Shown here piece by piece: positions 44,520-55,015 of a DNA stretch of 64,000 bases; the stretch's first letter is position 1; each line of letters opens with the position of its first letter. Under the pieces are notes generated by a model. That model was given only the letters and a program-made list of their open reading frames with translations. It made no database searches and was not told the origin of the DNA. Location of the stretch: NCBI GenBank assembly GCA_963580285.1, contig OY757021.1, positions 97,020,149-97,084,148 of the forward strand, written 5' to 3'. The DNA is from Lucinisca nassula (Eukaryota > Mollusca > Bivalvia > Lucinida > Lucinidae). A program made the translations under genes and the position numbers.

Positions 44520-44915
44520 TTTACTGACCATTCCAAGTCGGTTCTTTTGTTGTGGTTTGTTCCTGTTTTGTATTGGTGGTTCTGATTTTTTCCCTAATTA
44601 GGTATGTTATTATGTTGATGATTCTTATTCTTTCTCCCCCTTTTTAGGTTCATTTTTAGTTTTGTTTGTCCTTCCAGTTAAATGTTTGTCATGTTGGTGA
44701 TTCTGATTCATTCCCCCATTATGTTTGTTGTTCCTTTTTAGCTACATTTGGGTATTCTGAGTCACCACCTGTTTGGGAAAGATCTGCTGACTCGGTTTAG
44801 CAGTGGTCTGTTTGGTTTATTGTCGTCACTCCATGTTTCGACTTCTTTCCATGATGATATTGTGGGGAGGATTTGGGATTTGATTGTATCAGTTCCTGAT
44901 CATTCTATTTTCAAT
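44520..44915 (+). other. Interior of the 3.1 kb element; dispersed repeat fragment
   Basis: T-rich text with several GGTGATTCTGATT-like phrases. A 69-codon frame (44748-44957) ends in the MITE. GATTGTATCAGTTCCTGATCATTC resembles 31718-31745. No product is assigned. Confidence 0.4.
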
Positions 44916-44919
44916 TTAA

Positions 44920-45167
44920 CCCATTTAAGCTCAATATATTCTTCCGCTATCATTTAAATGAGTTCATTTGTGAAATTAGGGGATCAAGGTTGATTCTATT
45001 TTTATTATTTTAACATAAACTGGTGTATATTTCAAGAAAACTGTGAAGACCCAGATGAGATGTGGCGTCACATCTGGGTCTGCACTGTCTGACTCGCATC
45101 TCATCTAGATCTGCACTGTTTGCGTATATCCAATTTACAGGACCGTCAGGTGCCAGGCTTATATGGG
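44920..45167. mobile_element. piggyBac-like MITE with TTAA duplication
   Basis: TTAA (44916-44919) - CCCATTTAAGC ... GCTTATATGGG - TTAA (45168-45171). The interior hairpin is AGACCCAGATGAGATGTGGC / complement. Confidence 0.83.
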
Positions 45168-45171
45168 TTAA

Positions 45172-45785
45172 AATAAGCAACATTAAACCAAGCTCTATGC
45201 TTGTGATATTTTCTAAGATTTTATAATGTTATATCTATGCAGATTTGACACATTCTCCACATACTGCCCCATGCTCCTGTAGGCATTTTTTGACAGAGAT
45301 CTAAGACGATCAATGTCAATGACTGTTATGTTATGAATATCTAAGAGAAAACAATATTGTTGTGTCCATATCTCTTGTCCACTATAACCAAGCATGCCTC
45401 ACTTCTCCATAAGTGTTGGGTAAGAGGATTGTTCCAAACGTCTGTGAATACATTTAAAACTCACCTCTCCACAACAAATAGGTATGAGGATTAACAAACC
45501 AAATTTATAAGCAGTTACATATTAAAGTAGATTGTACGACCAGTAATGAATACAAAAAACATTTGTACCTGCATATCCGATTTCTAAATTTATACTGAAA
45601 AAGCCATTGTTGAGATAGTTTAAAAAGCATCTTTCGGCTAGACCTGAGAACTATTACCTGATTGCGGCAGTTGCAGGTTGGATCCACGGTGCCGGCGAGG
45701 AATATTTGGTGACAAAACGCCCTTTTTCTTGCCATTTGCAGTGGTACGAAAACAGTGTGTCATGCTTTCGATCGAGACATGAACT
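45172..45785. other. No recognised gene inside the 3.1 kb element
   Basis: Two minus-strand short frames (45213-45395, 45505-45735) have no recognisable domain. This may be ancestral interior sequence. Confidence 0.35.
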
Positions 45786-46054
45786 CATTACGATAATGCA
45801 CCTATACAAACTTAGATCATTGTTACGCCAGTAAAAATGAAAACTATAGTCGATGAAAAAATTGGATTGGTTTCCATTGTCTGTTTAAAATATAGGTTGT
45901 GTGCTCTACAGTCTACTCATTAGAACTGCTTCATCAAGGTTCGGGATGATGTGGTTCTACATGTAGTTCTCCCATAAAACACTGCTTTCATTATAGAGTT
46001 TGTGTGTGTGTGTGGGGGGGGGGTCAAAATTATAAAGGCGGCATTATCTTCACG
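45786..46054 (+). mobile_element. Palindromic MITE, subfamily A, at the inner edge of the right arm
   Basis: It runs from CATTACGATAATGCACCTATAC to GGTCAAAATTATAAAGGCGG...CACG, with a diverged core and an expanded GT/G tract. Its right end is also present in inverted form at about 44393-44470 in the other arm, so the arm duplication occurred after this MITE arrived. Confidence 0.72.
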
Positions 46055-46788
46055 CAGAGGCTCCCCTTCATTATGCGAAACTAGAGTACAATCATACAGC
46101 GTGCACTATTTGTGAGCTCATGTTGGAGGTTAAGATGTCTTTGGTAGAAAAGAAGAACACTACACCTTTAAGAATAATTAAATTTTACATGTTTAAGTTT
46201 TGAACATGTTTACGCTAAACGTATTTAGACCATGTTGTGGCATTTTCCCCAACAATTCCTCACCTTATTTTTGCAGTTTTAGGCAGTTTATATAAATATA
46301 TTCAAGACAGAATATATGCAGGTTTCATTTACCAATCACAATCTTCTATCAAATGGCATTAGTAAGTCTGCTGAACACAACTTGAATCTAGAAAGAAAAT
46401 ATGAGTCGCGAAAACTAGTTACATTAAGAACTAAACACCAATATTCCACTCATCCTTGAAAGAAAATATGTTTGAAGGACGTACCATATCTTCTACTATT
46501 ACAGGATCAAAGAAACAAAACGTTATAGACAAATATAACATGAATAATGATGATTTTACCTCTATTTTATGTCTTTGCAGCTCTGCAACTTTCAGCGTTC
46601 ATTCAGCGTTCGTCTACGGGGGAACAAGGTCGTATCGATTTCCGCCGAGACATGTTTTGACGTGTTTATAATCACAAATACGGCAAAAAAATACATGTTT
46701 AGAAACAACACACTTTTCTAATCATGTTTATATCTAAACATGTATAAAACACGTTTAATTTCTATACGCTACATGTCTTTTTACAGTG

Positions 46789-46840
46789 CCGAAGAGCTTT
46801 CACGATCAATCTCCTCGAATGAATGTTGCCGATCTGTCTT
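46789..46840 (-). repeat. SINE family III, right part of the split copy
   Basis: CCGAAGAGCTTTCACGATCA and TCTCCTCGAATGAATGTTGC continue the copy broken at 43685. The tRNA-like head is mostly missing. Confidence 0.78.
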
Positions 46841-47184
46841 TTTATTTTATTTGTAACTCTATTACGTTTTATTGATGTCCGCGCGTAGACAATCCATAAA
46901 TGATCTGGCGCCAACAAAGTGTAAATTTAATGCAGTTCGACGTGCTGTTGTACGAAAATCAAATTATTTCAACAGTGAGTTTTCATATAACAGTCTGTCT
47001 TCCGAGCATACATAAGCATTTTATATCCCAAGGGGTATTGCCAATAATGGGCGGACTGACATCACCTTTCAAAATCAAATTCTTTTCGAAATTATTGCAT
47101 CTCACTCGTTATTTTGCTATTGGTTTGTGCATGTATGAGCTTGTGTATATATGTCATACGCATGATCTCTCTAACGCCACCTGT
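46841..47184. other. No recognised gene
   Basis: One 110-codon plus-strand frame (46900-47232) runs into a SINE and has no domain similarity I can see. Confidence 0.35.
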
Positions 47185-47195
47185 GACTGGCCTGA

Positions 47196-47500
47196 CGGCC
47201 CCCGCACATCGGAGCTTGGAGAAACAGATTAGGCTGCACGATGCTTTCATGCAGAGCTAAAACCGACTGCACATGAGCACTGGTAAACCGCTGAGACAGT
47301 CTTAGCCTGCCCAGGCAAATGGTGCGAGTCGGACCTTCCCTACATATAAACATTTTTGGTTTGTTTGGGCGGCAGTGCTTGAGATGTCTTTTCATCTCAC
47401 TGTTGGGTAAAAGTCCCTCAAAATTGGAAGCAACGTCTAAAAATGACCTAAATAGTGTTGACGAGGACGTAAAATCTGAATTTAAACAAAAAAAAACAAA
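47196..47500 (+). repeat. SINE family II, 11 bp target duplication
   Basis: GACTGGCCTGA is duplicated (47185-47195 and 47501-47511). The element starts CGGCCCCCGCACATCGGAGC and ends with AAACAAAAAAAAACAAA. Confidence 0.9.
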
Positions 47501-47511
47501 GACTGGCCTGA

Positions 47512-48015
47512 AAAATAGTCAAATAAAGTTCTTTTCTGTTCTGTTTTGTTTTGTTCAGCAATAGTTTTCCTGTCAAAAGAGTAGGCGATAGCGATAATGT
47601 TGTAAATGGTCTTGCTATAAAACTCAGAATCAGAATTGTTACCGGTGACACGTTATATGACATTCTTTCTGCAGGATTACCAATCATCAAACTGAAATGT
47701 TGGTTCTCACTTGGACCGCTTCAATGAGGTGGTTCAAACGGGCACCATAAATCTCTTTCTGGAGTCGAAAAATATCAAACGGGTGTTTATTGAAGTGGAA
47801 ACCGTATTTTAACTGGGTGTATACACTGGTCACCCGGTGCAGCACGGTAGATCTGGCCTGCGTCTTCACTTGCTACTATGGCGAATAAAACTTCAATGGG
47901 TCGAACACTTACAGCTCGCTTACCATGTTTTTCGAACTCGCTTTTGAGTTTCCCAGAAAATTCTTTACCAGGGCTCCATTCAGTACGTTACGTATTTTAT
48001 CTTGAAAATGGTTGC
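47512..48015. other. No recognised gene; one MITE core relic
   Basis: 47710-47780 resembles a B-type core (ACCGCTTCAATGAGGTGGTTC, TCTTTCTGGAGT). The rest has no supported feature. Confidence 0.4.
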
Positions 48016-48019
48016 TGCT

Positions 48020-48565
48020 TGCACTCATTAGAATCGCCTCGATGAGGCAACTCTATTGATTATATTCAGCATACCTTTTAGAGAGGTATGTTCTGTGCAC
48101 TCATGGGAATCGCCTCAACATACCTACATACACGCAGCATACATTTATATTATAGGTATGTTGTGTGCACTCATGAGACTCGCCACAACATACTTACATA
48201 CATACACGCAGCATACCTTTGTAGGTATGTTGTGTGCACTCATGAGAATCGCCTCAACATACCTACATAAACGCAGCATACCTTTGTAGGTATGTTGTGT
48301 GCACTCATGAGAATCGCCACAACATACATACATACACGCAGCATACCTTTGTAGGTATGTTGTGTGCACTCAGGAGAATCGCCACAACATACATGTACCT
48401 ACATACACACAGCATACATTTGTAGGTATGTTGTGTGCACTCATGAGAATCGCCTCGATGAAGCAACTCTATTGAATATACCCAGCATACCTTTGTAGGT
48501 ATGTTGTGTGCACTCATGAGAATCGCCTCGATGAGGCGATTCTTATGATTGCACACAGCATACTT
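48020..48565. repeat. Tandem array of a ~63-75 bp hairpin unit related to the MITE core
   Basis: Seven units repeat CAGCATACCTTTGTAGGTATG-TTGTGTGCACTCATGAGAATCGCC. The outermost units retain GAATCGCCTCGATGAGGC, which mirrors GAACCGCCTCGATGAGGC in the palindromic MITE. The array looks like a local amplification of a half-core, with the small palindrome GCATACCTTTGTAGGTATG added. Confidence 0.8.
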
Positions 48566-48673
48566 TCATAAAGCGTGAATAAGATATACTTAAGGCATTC
48601 TAACCTGATATGAATAACCCTCAGCGGCTAGAACTATCCCTGTCTCAAACATTTTCATACTTCCACGTGTACG

Positions 48674-48909
48674 GGCCTCCGTTGCCTAATGGATAAGAGC
48701 GCTGACTCTTAGTCATTAGGTCTCTCACCGCCGTGGGTTCGAGCCTCGCTCGGGTCACGTGTGAGACGCCAAGTTCTGCAACGGAAGGTCAGGTGGTTTT
48801 TCTCCGGGTACTCCGGTTTTCGCCCAACTAGGATTAACGATCGGCTCGATATGAGTGAAATAATCTTGAAAGGGCCGTAAAACCCAAACCAAAAAAAAAA
48901 AAAAAAAAA
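48674..48909 (+). repeat. SINE family V, complete, 13 bp target duplication and poly-A tail
   Basis: ACTTCCACGTGTA is perfectly repeated on both sides (about 48661-48673 and 48910-48922). The tRNA-like head is GGGCCTCCGTTGCCTAATGG...GGGTTCGAGCC. The body has GGAAGGTCAGGTGGTTTTTC and the end GGGCCGTAAAACCCAAACC plus about 22 A. This is the youngest-looking SINE in the window. Confidence 0.95.
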
Positions 48910-48922
48910 ACTTCCACGTGTA

Positions 48923-49466
48923 TCATGCAGAGGTATTTCTTAGGCAAACGTTCCTCTTACATCCTGGTAACATAGCCTGTCCATCATAACTGTGCCAGTT
49001 TCAGAAGAGTTTGTACACCATACACCCCTATCCTTTTTGTCACTAAATCTTTAAAAGTTTTCTTAGGTAGCGTGTGCGCGTCATTGGTAAAGTTTGCATA
49101 TTTCACATGCGTATAATGCCAAGGATAGTTCCATTTCCGTGCATAGAGTTATTGACCAAATGACCAAGTGAAGGTTTCGAGCCATAAGTCACGTGATCCT
49201 AACCGTAAGAGATAAATCTGAAAAAAAAAGCAACATCATTTTTTATAAAAAAATTTACATTCAATGCAGGGTTTCAATGCCTATTGATCAGGAGTGGCGA
49301 TATGAATTCGAAAATTTTGTGTTTCCTTAATTATTTTGAACAGTGTATCTTAAAATGAGCCTGTTCACGAGGAAAGGGAAATTATGGCAGGGTATTTAAG
49401 GCGACCAGCAAAGGCTCAGGCAAATCTGCGCAAGCGCAAAACCTTTCCTACTCGTAGAAAATTAGA
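48923..49466. other. No recognised gene
   Basis: No repeat or coding pattern is recognised. Confidence 0.4.
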
Positions 49467-49980
49467 CATAACGAGAACCCGCCTATACAAATACAGTGTA
49501 AATTTTAACGCCGAAAAAAAAAAGTTTAGATGAAAAATTGCGGTATTTTTCTTATTTCTCCACAAAATATAAATTGTTGGCACTCGTTAGAACCGCCTCA
49601 TCGAGGCGGTTCTAACGAGTACCCACAATCTATGATTTAGAGCAGAAATAAGAAAAATAATGTTTACCCCTGTAAACCCCAATTTTACTGTATAAAAGTG
49701 GTTTTTTTTTGGTTTTGGTTTTACGGTCCTTTCAAGATTATTTCACTCATATCGAGCCGATCGTTAATCAGAGGTGGGCGAAAACCGGAGTACCCGGAGA
49801 AAAACCACCTGACCTTCCGTTGCAGAACTTGGCGTCTCGCATATGACCCGAGCGAGGATCGAACCACAGCGGTGAGAGACCTAATGATCAAGAGTCAGCG
49901 CTCTTAACCACTAGGCCACGGAGGCCCGTAAAAGTAGGGTTCAAGGGGATCAGAATAATATAGGTATGTTTTTTGTAGTG
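49467..49980 (+). mobile_element. Palindromic MITE, subfamily A, interrupted by SINE V
   Basis: The left end is CATAACGAGAACCCGCCTATA, the core is perfect (GCCTCATCGAGGC), and the right arm is broken at TATAAAAGTGG and resumes at TAAAAGTAGGGTTCAAGG, ending TAGGTATGTTTTTTGTAGTG. Confidence 0.85.
49710..49928 (-). repeat. SINE family V inserted in an A-type MITE
   Basis: Minus-strand copy: tail GGTTTTGGTTTTACGGTCC, body GAGAAAAACCACCTGACC, head GTGAGAGACC...CCACTAGGCCACGGAGGCCC. TAAAAGTGG/TAAAAGTAG flank it as a target duplication. Confidence 0.88.
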
Positions 49981-50336
49981 GGAGACCTTGTGTTAGTGTC
50001 ATGCAAGAGGCCATGCGTACAGTCCTATTTGAAGGCTGTGTACTTTGTGCATTTAACGAACAAATAAAGCAAATGATTCTTTTCTCATGTGTCGGCTAAA
50101 TATAAGTAAGGTTAGTGGAATATAAACGATGCTTGTTATGACGAACTTCATTTATCATGTACCTTAGGTACATTTGTGTCAATGTTGCAGGGATTTTGTC
50201 TCCGCCATGGAAATATAATTTGTAACAATTCATCGCAGTGTTTCATATCGAGGTATTTTCAAAATTTAAATTGCCGGTGAATGCACAAGATCAATACAGC
50301 ATATCTGTGTAAAGTAAGTTTGTTTTAACTATGATA

Positions 50337-51420
50337 CCCCCGGAATAAAGATTCGGGGCATATAATTTTTGGTCTGTCTGTCTGTCCGTCTGTTTATCTG
50401 TCCCCAAAAACCTTAACATTTGGCATAACTTTGAATGGTAACTGATAGGGCTTACCTACTTCACGGTATAGTTACGTATTAATCACACGTGCCTTCCTTG
50501 TCACAAGACCTTTCTAGTGGTACCAAAATGTTTATCTCGTGACGTTGACATTGACCTGCTACCTGCTTAAAAAATACATTGACAACGTTGAGCCTAACTT
50601 TTGAATGGTGACTGATAGGGCTTTCATATTTCACATGTGCATTCCTTGTCACAAGACCTTTCCAGTCGAAGCCTAATTTATGACCTTATGACTTTGACCT
50701 TGACGTTTGATCTACTTTTTAAAAACTTTAACATTGGCCACAACTTTTGATTGGTAAGTGATAGAGCTATTTCACATGCGCATTCTATGTCACAAGACCT
50801 TTTTAGCGACACCATATTTTTTACCTTATGACCTTGACATTTGACCTACTTTTCAAAAACTTTAACATTGGCCATAAACTTTGATTGGTTAGTAGCAGGA
50901 CTTTAATATTTCACATGTGCCTTCCTTGTCACAAGTCCTTTCCACTAGTACCATAATTTCTAACCTACTGACCCTGACCTTGATGTTTCATATTTTCAAA
51001 TGAGCATTCAATGTCACAACACCTTTCCAGTGGCACAATAATTTCTTGTGACCTTGACCTGGACATTTGACCTAGATTTTAAAAACTTTACTATTGGCCG
51101 TAATTTTCGATTGGTAAATGGAAAGCTGTTCATATTTCACATGGGCATTCCTCGTTACAAGACCTTTTCTGGTGATACCATATTTTGTGACCTTGTGACC
51201 TAGACCTTTATGACTGACCTACTTTTAAAGACTTTAACATTGGCCATAACTTTCGATTGATAAGTGATAGGGATTTCATATTTCACATGTGCATTTCTTA
51301 TGAAAAGGCCTTTCCAGTTTTACCTTGTTAAATTGACTTCCTTTTTAAAAACTTGAACATCAGCCACACCATTTGATTGGTTAGTTATAGGGATTTCATA
51401 TTTCGCATGCGCTGTCCAGG
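50337..51420 (+). mobile_element. Pearl-like satellite element, about 7 units
   Basis: Head hairpin CCCCCGGAATAAAGATTCGGGG, then GTCTGTCTGTCTGTCCGTCTG. The units (~125-150 bp) contain CTTTAACATTGGCCATAACTTT, TATTTCACATGTGCATTCCT, TGTCACAAGACCTTTCCAG and TGACCTTGACCT. Confidence 0.82.
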
Positions 51421-51660
51421 GGCATCGGTGATTCACAAACACATCTTGTTATCTAGGCATTTTGAAAAGTTGTTTTTGAGAGGCTCATATGGTTTTGTTT
51501 CAAGAGAAAGCTTCTTTCCAAAGCAACGAGTTCCCACTGGAAAATATATTTTCATGCAGAAATAAGCAAATATCAAATATCAATACTTTTTTGATTGGAA
51601 AAGGCGCGTTATCTGGAGCTATGGATTATACTTTGAGTACCCTTGTCAGTCTTACTTTCC

Positions 51661-51905
51661 AGCATGAAAACACGCCTATACAATGTTGACCCCCTTGAAC
51701 CACATTTTTATATGGTATAAAACACAGTGGTATACCTTATTTGCCTTATTGCTGCTCTAAAATATAGATTGTGGGTACTCGTTAGAACCGCCTCGATAAG
51801 GCGGTTCTCACGAGTACCAACAATCTATATTTTGAGCAGAAATAAGTAAAATTTCACAATGTTTCATCGTAAAATTTTCTTTTTCACCGCCTCTGCGATA
51901 ATCTA
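51661..51905 (-). mobile_element. Palindromic MITE, subfamily A, right end eroded
   Basis: AGCATGAAAACACGCCTATAC at the left, core GCCTCGATAAGGC, then the arm to TTTTTCACCGCCTCTGCGATA. The terminal repeat on the right is missing. Confidence 0.82.
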
Positions 51906-53947
51906 AGTAGGATAATTTCTTTCATGAGAATACTGCTTTAAACTGTCAAGATTATTTTCAAAAGAGACATTATCTGTTGTCATACGTCTGTAACGCTTTG
52001 CTTGACTATATGGAATGCCCTGATTGCAGGAGAGAGGATTGCATGATGAAAATTTAATATACTGATGACGATTTGTGATCTTATCATGAACACTGGTATC
52101 AAGCTTACCATTTTTTTTCTTTTAATATTCGAATCAATAAAGGTAGCCTCCTGCACAGACTGTAAGTGAACTTTATTGCATTATGAAAATTATAAATTTT
52201 GGAAATGAAATCATTCGACACTTTTTCGCTATGATCCCAGGTCATGAAAATGGCATCAAGGAACCTTAACCATATTAAATAAAAATAAAAAAATTGAGTT
52301 CCTTTAAGAGCAATGAAAACATTCATAAGAAAGAAGATGGGTCATACTACGTAGTTTCGGCTAATAAAGCCTCGTCAGTGACCCTGTAATGATCCGGCAA
52401 CGAAAGCCAGAGGAAACATACTGCAATTTTTGTTACATGTGGGTTTACGGCGTCCCGCAAACCCCCATGCTGACATGACAACCGAGCGTGATCTCTGACA
52501 GGTGTACGGGCAGCTGTTGGGTAAGGCACAAGAAAGATGTTAGATGGATGACATTAATTATTTACAGTATCTACATACAACACTTACTAAACACAAAACA
52601 TCACAATTTGTTGCTTCTGTAGCCAACTCACGACGTCCGCTCCGAAGGCAAAACAATGTTCTGTGCTCGGAACGGGTGACGTGAATACCTACAGAAGCAA
52701 ACAACAAAAACAACAACAAAAACAAAAAAAGAAACAACACAAGACGCGACTGGCCAGTTTATAACTAAGGGTGAATCCCCCTCTCGCGTGAAAATTCCTC
52801 TCGCGAACTAGTGCAAACTGTATATCGACATAGTTGCCGATCACAGGTTGCCGATCACAGGTTTAGCGATCGTCCGAATATCCTGCAGGTTAGTTGACCT
52901 CTTTTATGGTCTCACATTTGTTGACAATGAACAATGATTCTGATTCTGGTCTACGCTGATTACGGCGGTCTGTCCGCCCTTGCTGGACCCTAACGCCTAG
53001 CGTCGTACCAGTACCTGCTGCTATGAAGCAGGGAGCAGCAGGTCACACATTGTTGTGCCTGCAAATTACGATAACTGGACTAAGACACGAGTCACAAAAC
53101 ATACATGCTATATCATGATCCCCCTCCCGGAGAAGTAAGAATATGTTCATGCATATACCGTTATTGCGCATGCGCCGACCAGACATACAGGCTGATTAGT
53201 GCATGCGACAAATAACCGTACAGCAGAACTCAACTTAACTGTGCATCAAATTATCAGCACCCAGCGCTTGACACAATAATACTCAAAGTTCATGTTTCCT
53301 TACTGAGCACTACAGAAATCAATTAATGCTCACTACTACTGAGCATAATACTCATCAAAATTGTGCTCACTACATTATCACAAGTAAGAGGCAATTGAAC
53401 AGACCACGCCTTTGCGCTACCTGGTCAGCTGCCAATTACAGGAAACATAACAATCTCTATTTCATATCCTTCTCCGCGACACGGCTCACAAATATAGCTA
53501 TTCACAAATTCAATACATTAATAACAGATAGAAACTACAACAGAAGATTTTCATCTATAATCCACAACATTTGTTAGTGTCTCATAAGGGCCAACACTGT
53601 TTGCCGTAAATTCTCTCTGTATTTGGTAGGCACCCCGTCACAACCGTCCTCGCGACGCCGATGACGCAGCTGAAGTCATCCCCGCCGCTCAGGCCGTTAT
53701 GACGTGTGGCGACCAAATACTCCCACATCATCATCACGTTCTTTATATGTACATACATGCACAAACTGAGTTATCAGACAAAAACGGCATCATTACAAAA
53801 TGAACTCGTAATTCTTCTTGAACAAAATTATTTCTAATCAACGTGAACATGCTTGTAAAATAAAATTCATTACGGTTCATCATCACGGATAACCCAACAG
53901 GCTCTTGTAAGAGTTTGCCCTGATGATGAAGATATGGTTAAACCCGT
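51906..53947. other. About 2 kb with no recognised gene
   Basis: Short frames at 52105-52326(-), 52347-52529(-), 53326-53577(+) and 53582-53764(-) show no domain or codon pattern that I can support. A tandem TTGCCGATCACAGGT pair lies at 52836-52862. Confidence 0.4.
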
Positions 53948-54002
53948 CTTAAGTTTACGTCCCCTCTACACCTAATATCATATTGGGACGGAACCACGGT
54001 TT
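53948..54002 (-). repeat. SINE family I, tail relic
   Basis: AGTTTACGTCCCCTCTACAC and GGGACGGAACCACGG resemble the family I tail region on the minus strand. Short and diverged. Confidence 0.45.
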
Positions 54003-54116
54003 TCTAACCACAGCTAGTCAAAAGTCATGGATCAAACAAGTGACCCGGCGTTTATTAATTACATTCTACAAAAGGGGTCTAAAAGCCTAAATGAATCTAG
54101 AATGAGCGGGTGTCCA

Positions 54117-54262
54117 AACTTTACGTCTCACCAACATCTAGGGTCAGCATGAGACAGGACCTCACTTAGACTCATTCTACTACTGGAGAAGCCTGGGATC
54201 AATCCTGCGACGTCTAGCTGGCAAAGCTAGTAGCCTAATCACTACAGGCCACAACAGTGAAT
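54117..54262 (-). repeat. SINE family I, degraded
   Basis: ACTTTACGTCTCACCAACAT at the left, GGAGAAGCCTGGGATCAATCC in the middle and CCTAATCACTACAGGCCAC in the tRNA-like head, all on the minus strand. Confidence 0.75.
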
Positions 54263-54449
54263 TCAGAATAGGCTTCAGAAAGTTGGGGTATACTAGAAGT
54301 AAACCCCTCCAAAACCTACAAGCATGTTCATACAAAAATAATACTAAACATAGATTTAACATACCTTTCAATATACTTTCTCTTTCCCGACACGATGTTG
54401 TAGGTATACGTTACAACTAGACCTGCTGCTAAAGTGTTCGTTTTTCTCA

Positions 54450-54481
<32 letters not shown>

Positions 54482-55015
54482 GAATACTACCAGAAAATCA
54501 TGCCTACTCATATTACCTTGCTCAATTCGTGGCGAGGTGGAGATACCGGCCACAAATAAAGCTAGATAGCAAAAATCGAGTAGATAATGGATTTGCGTTC
54601 AAATAGTATATTTCCCATAGGAAAAATTGATGAAACGACCCTATAAATCAATGACATGACTCCTTTCAAAACGAACATCCACACAACACGTGACGGGAAT
54701 AAAAATCATATATGGCACAATTTGGCGGTTGGCGATTTTTAGGCAAATTCTATAGGACTCAGCCTTATAGCGCCCCCCTGTATTGTAAAAACAGCTCTCT
54801 ATAAACCACTCATGCATACATCGTATGATATGTGCATGACTTGTTCATGGAGCAGCACAGTTTGCGTACCATATTTCACCTAAAATATTTCACTCGCACC
54901 GCCCTACCATATATCTACTAAAATAATTTAGATGTGCATAAGCACCGGAGAGGTTTCCTATTCCATCTCGCAACAATTTTGCGAATTTCGAATAGGCAGT
55001 CGATTCAAAGACTGA
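54263..55015. other. No recognised gene; (TA)n at 54457-54481
   Basis: A short TA microsatellite and AT-rich sequence. The downstream part of the Penelope-like element could once have extended here, but no motif is readable. Confidence 0.35.

Larger units (their letters stand above)
43686..46788. mobile_element. 3.1 kb CACTG-ended transposon with ~780 bp inverted arms
   Basis: It starts CACTGTAAAAATAGTGTTTA and ends TACATGTCTTTTTACAGTG. The outer arms, 43686-44468 and 45984-46788, are long inverted copies. The terminal ~250 bp on both sides are dense in AAACATGT/ACATGTTT motifs, like the subterminal arrays of CACTA (EnSpm) transposons, which also end in CACTA or CACTG. Flanking CC may be a 2-3 bp target duplication. 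The interior has a piggyBac-like MITE and an A-type MITE, and no transposase. Non-autonomous; the CACTA or Chapaev assignment is an inference. Confidence 0.75.

Noticed and set aside
44748..44957. 69-codon frame in the 3.1 kb element
   Set aside because: It is short, ends inside a MITE, and no transposase or known domain can be recognised.
46900..47232. 110-codon frame before a SINE
   Set aside because: No domain similarity, and its last part is SINE II sequence.
48674..48750. Possible functional tRNA gene
   Set aside because: It is followed by the family V body and poly-A tail within a 13 bp target duplication, so it is a SINE head.
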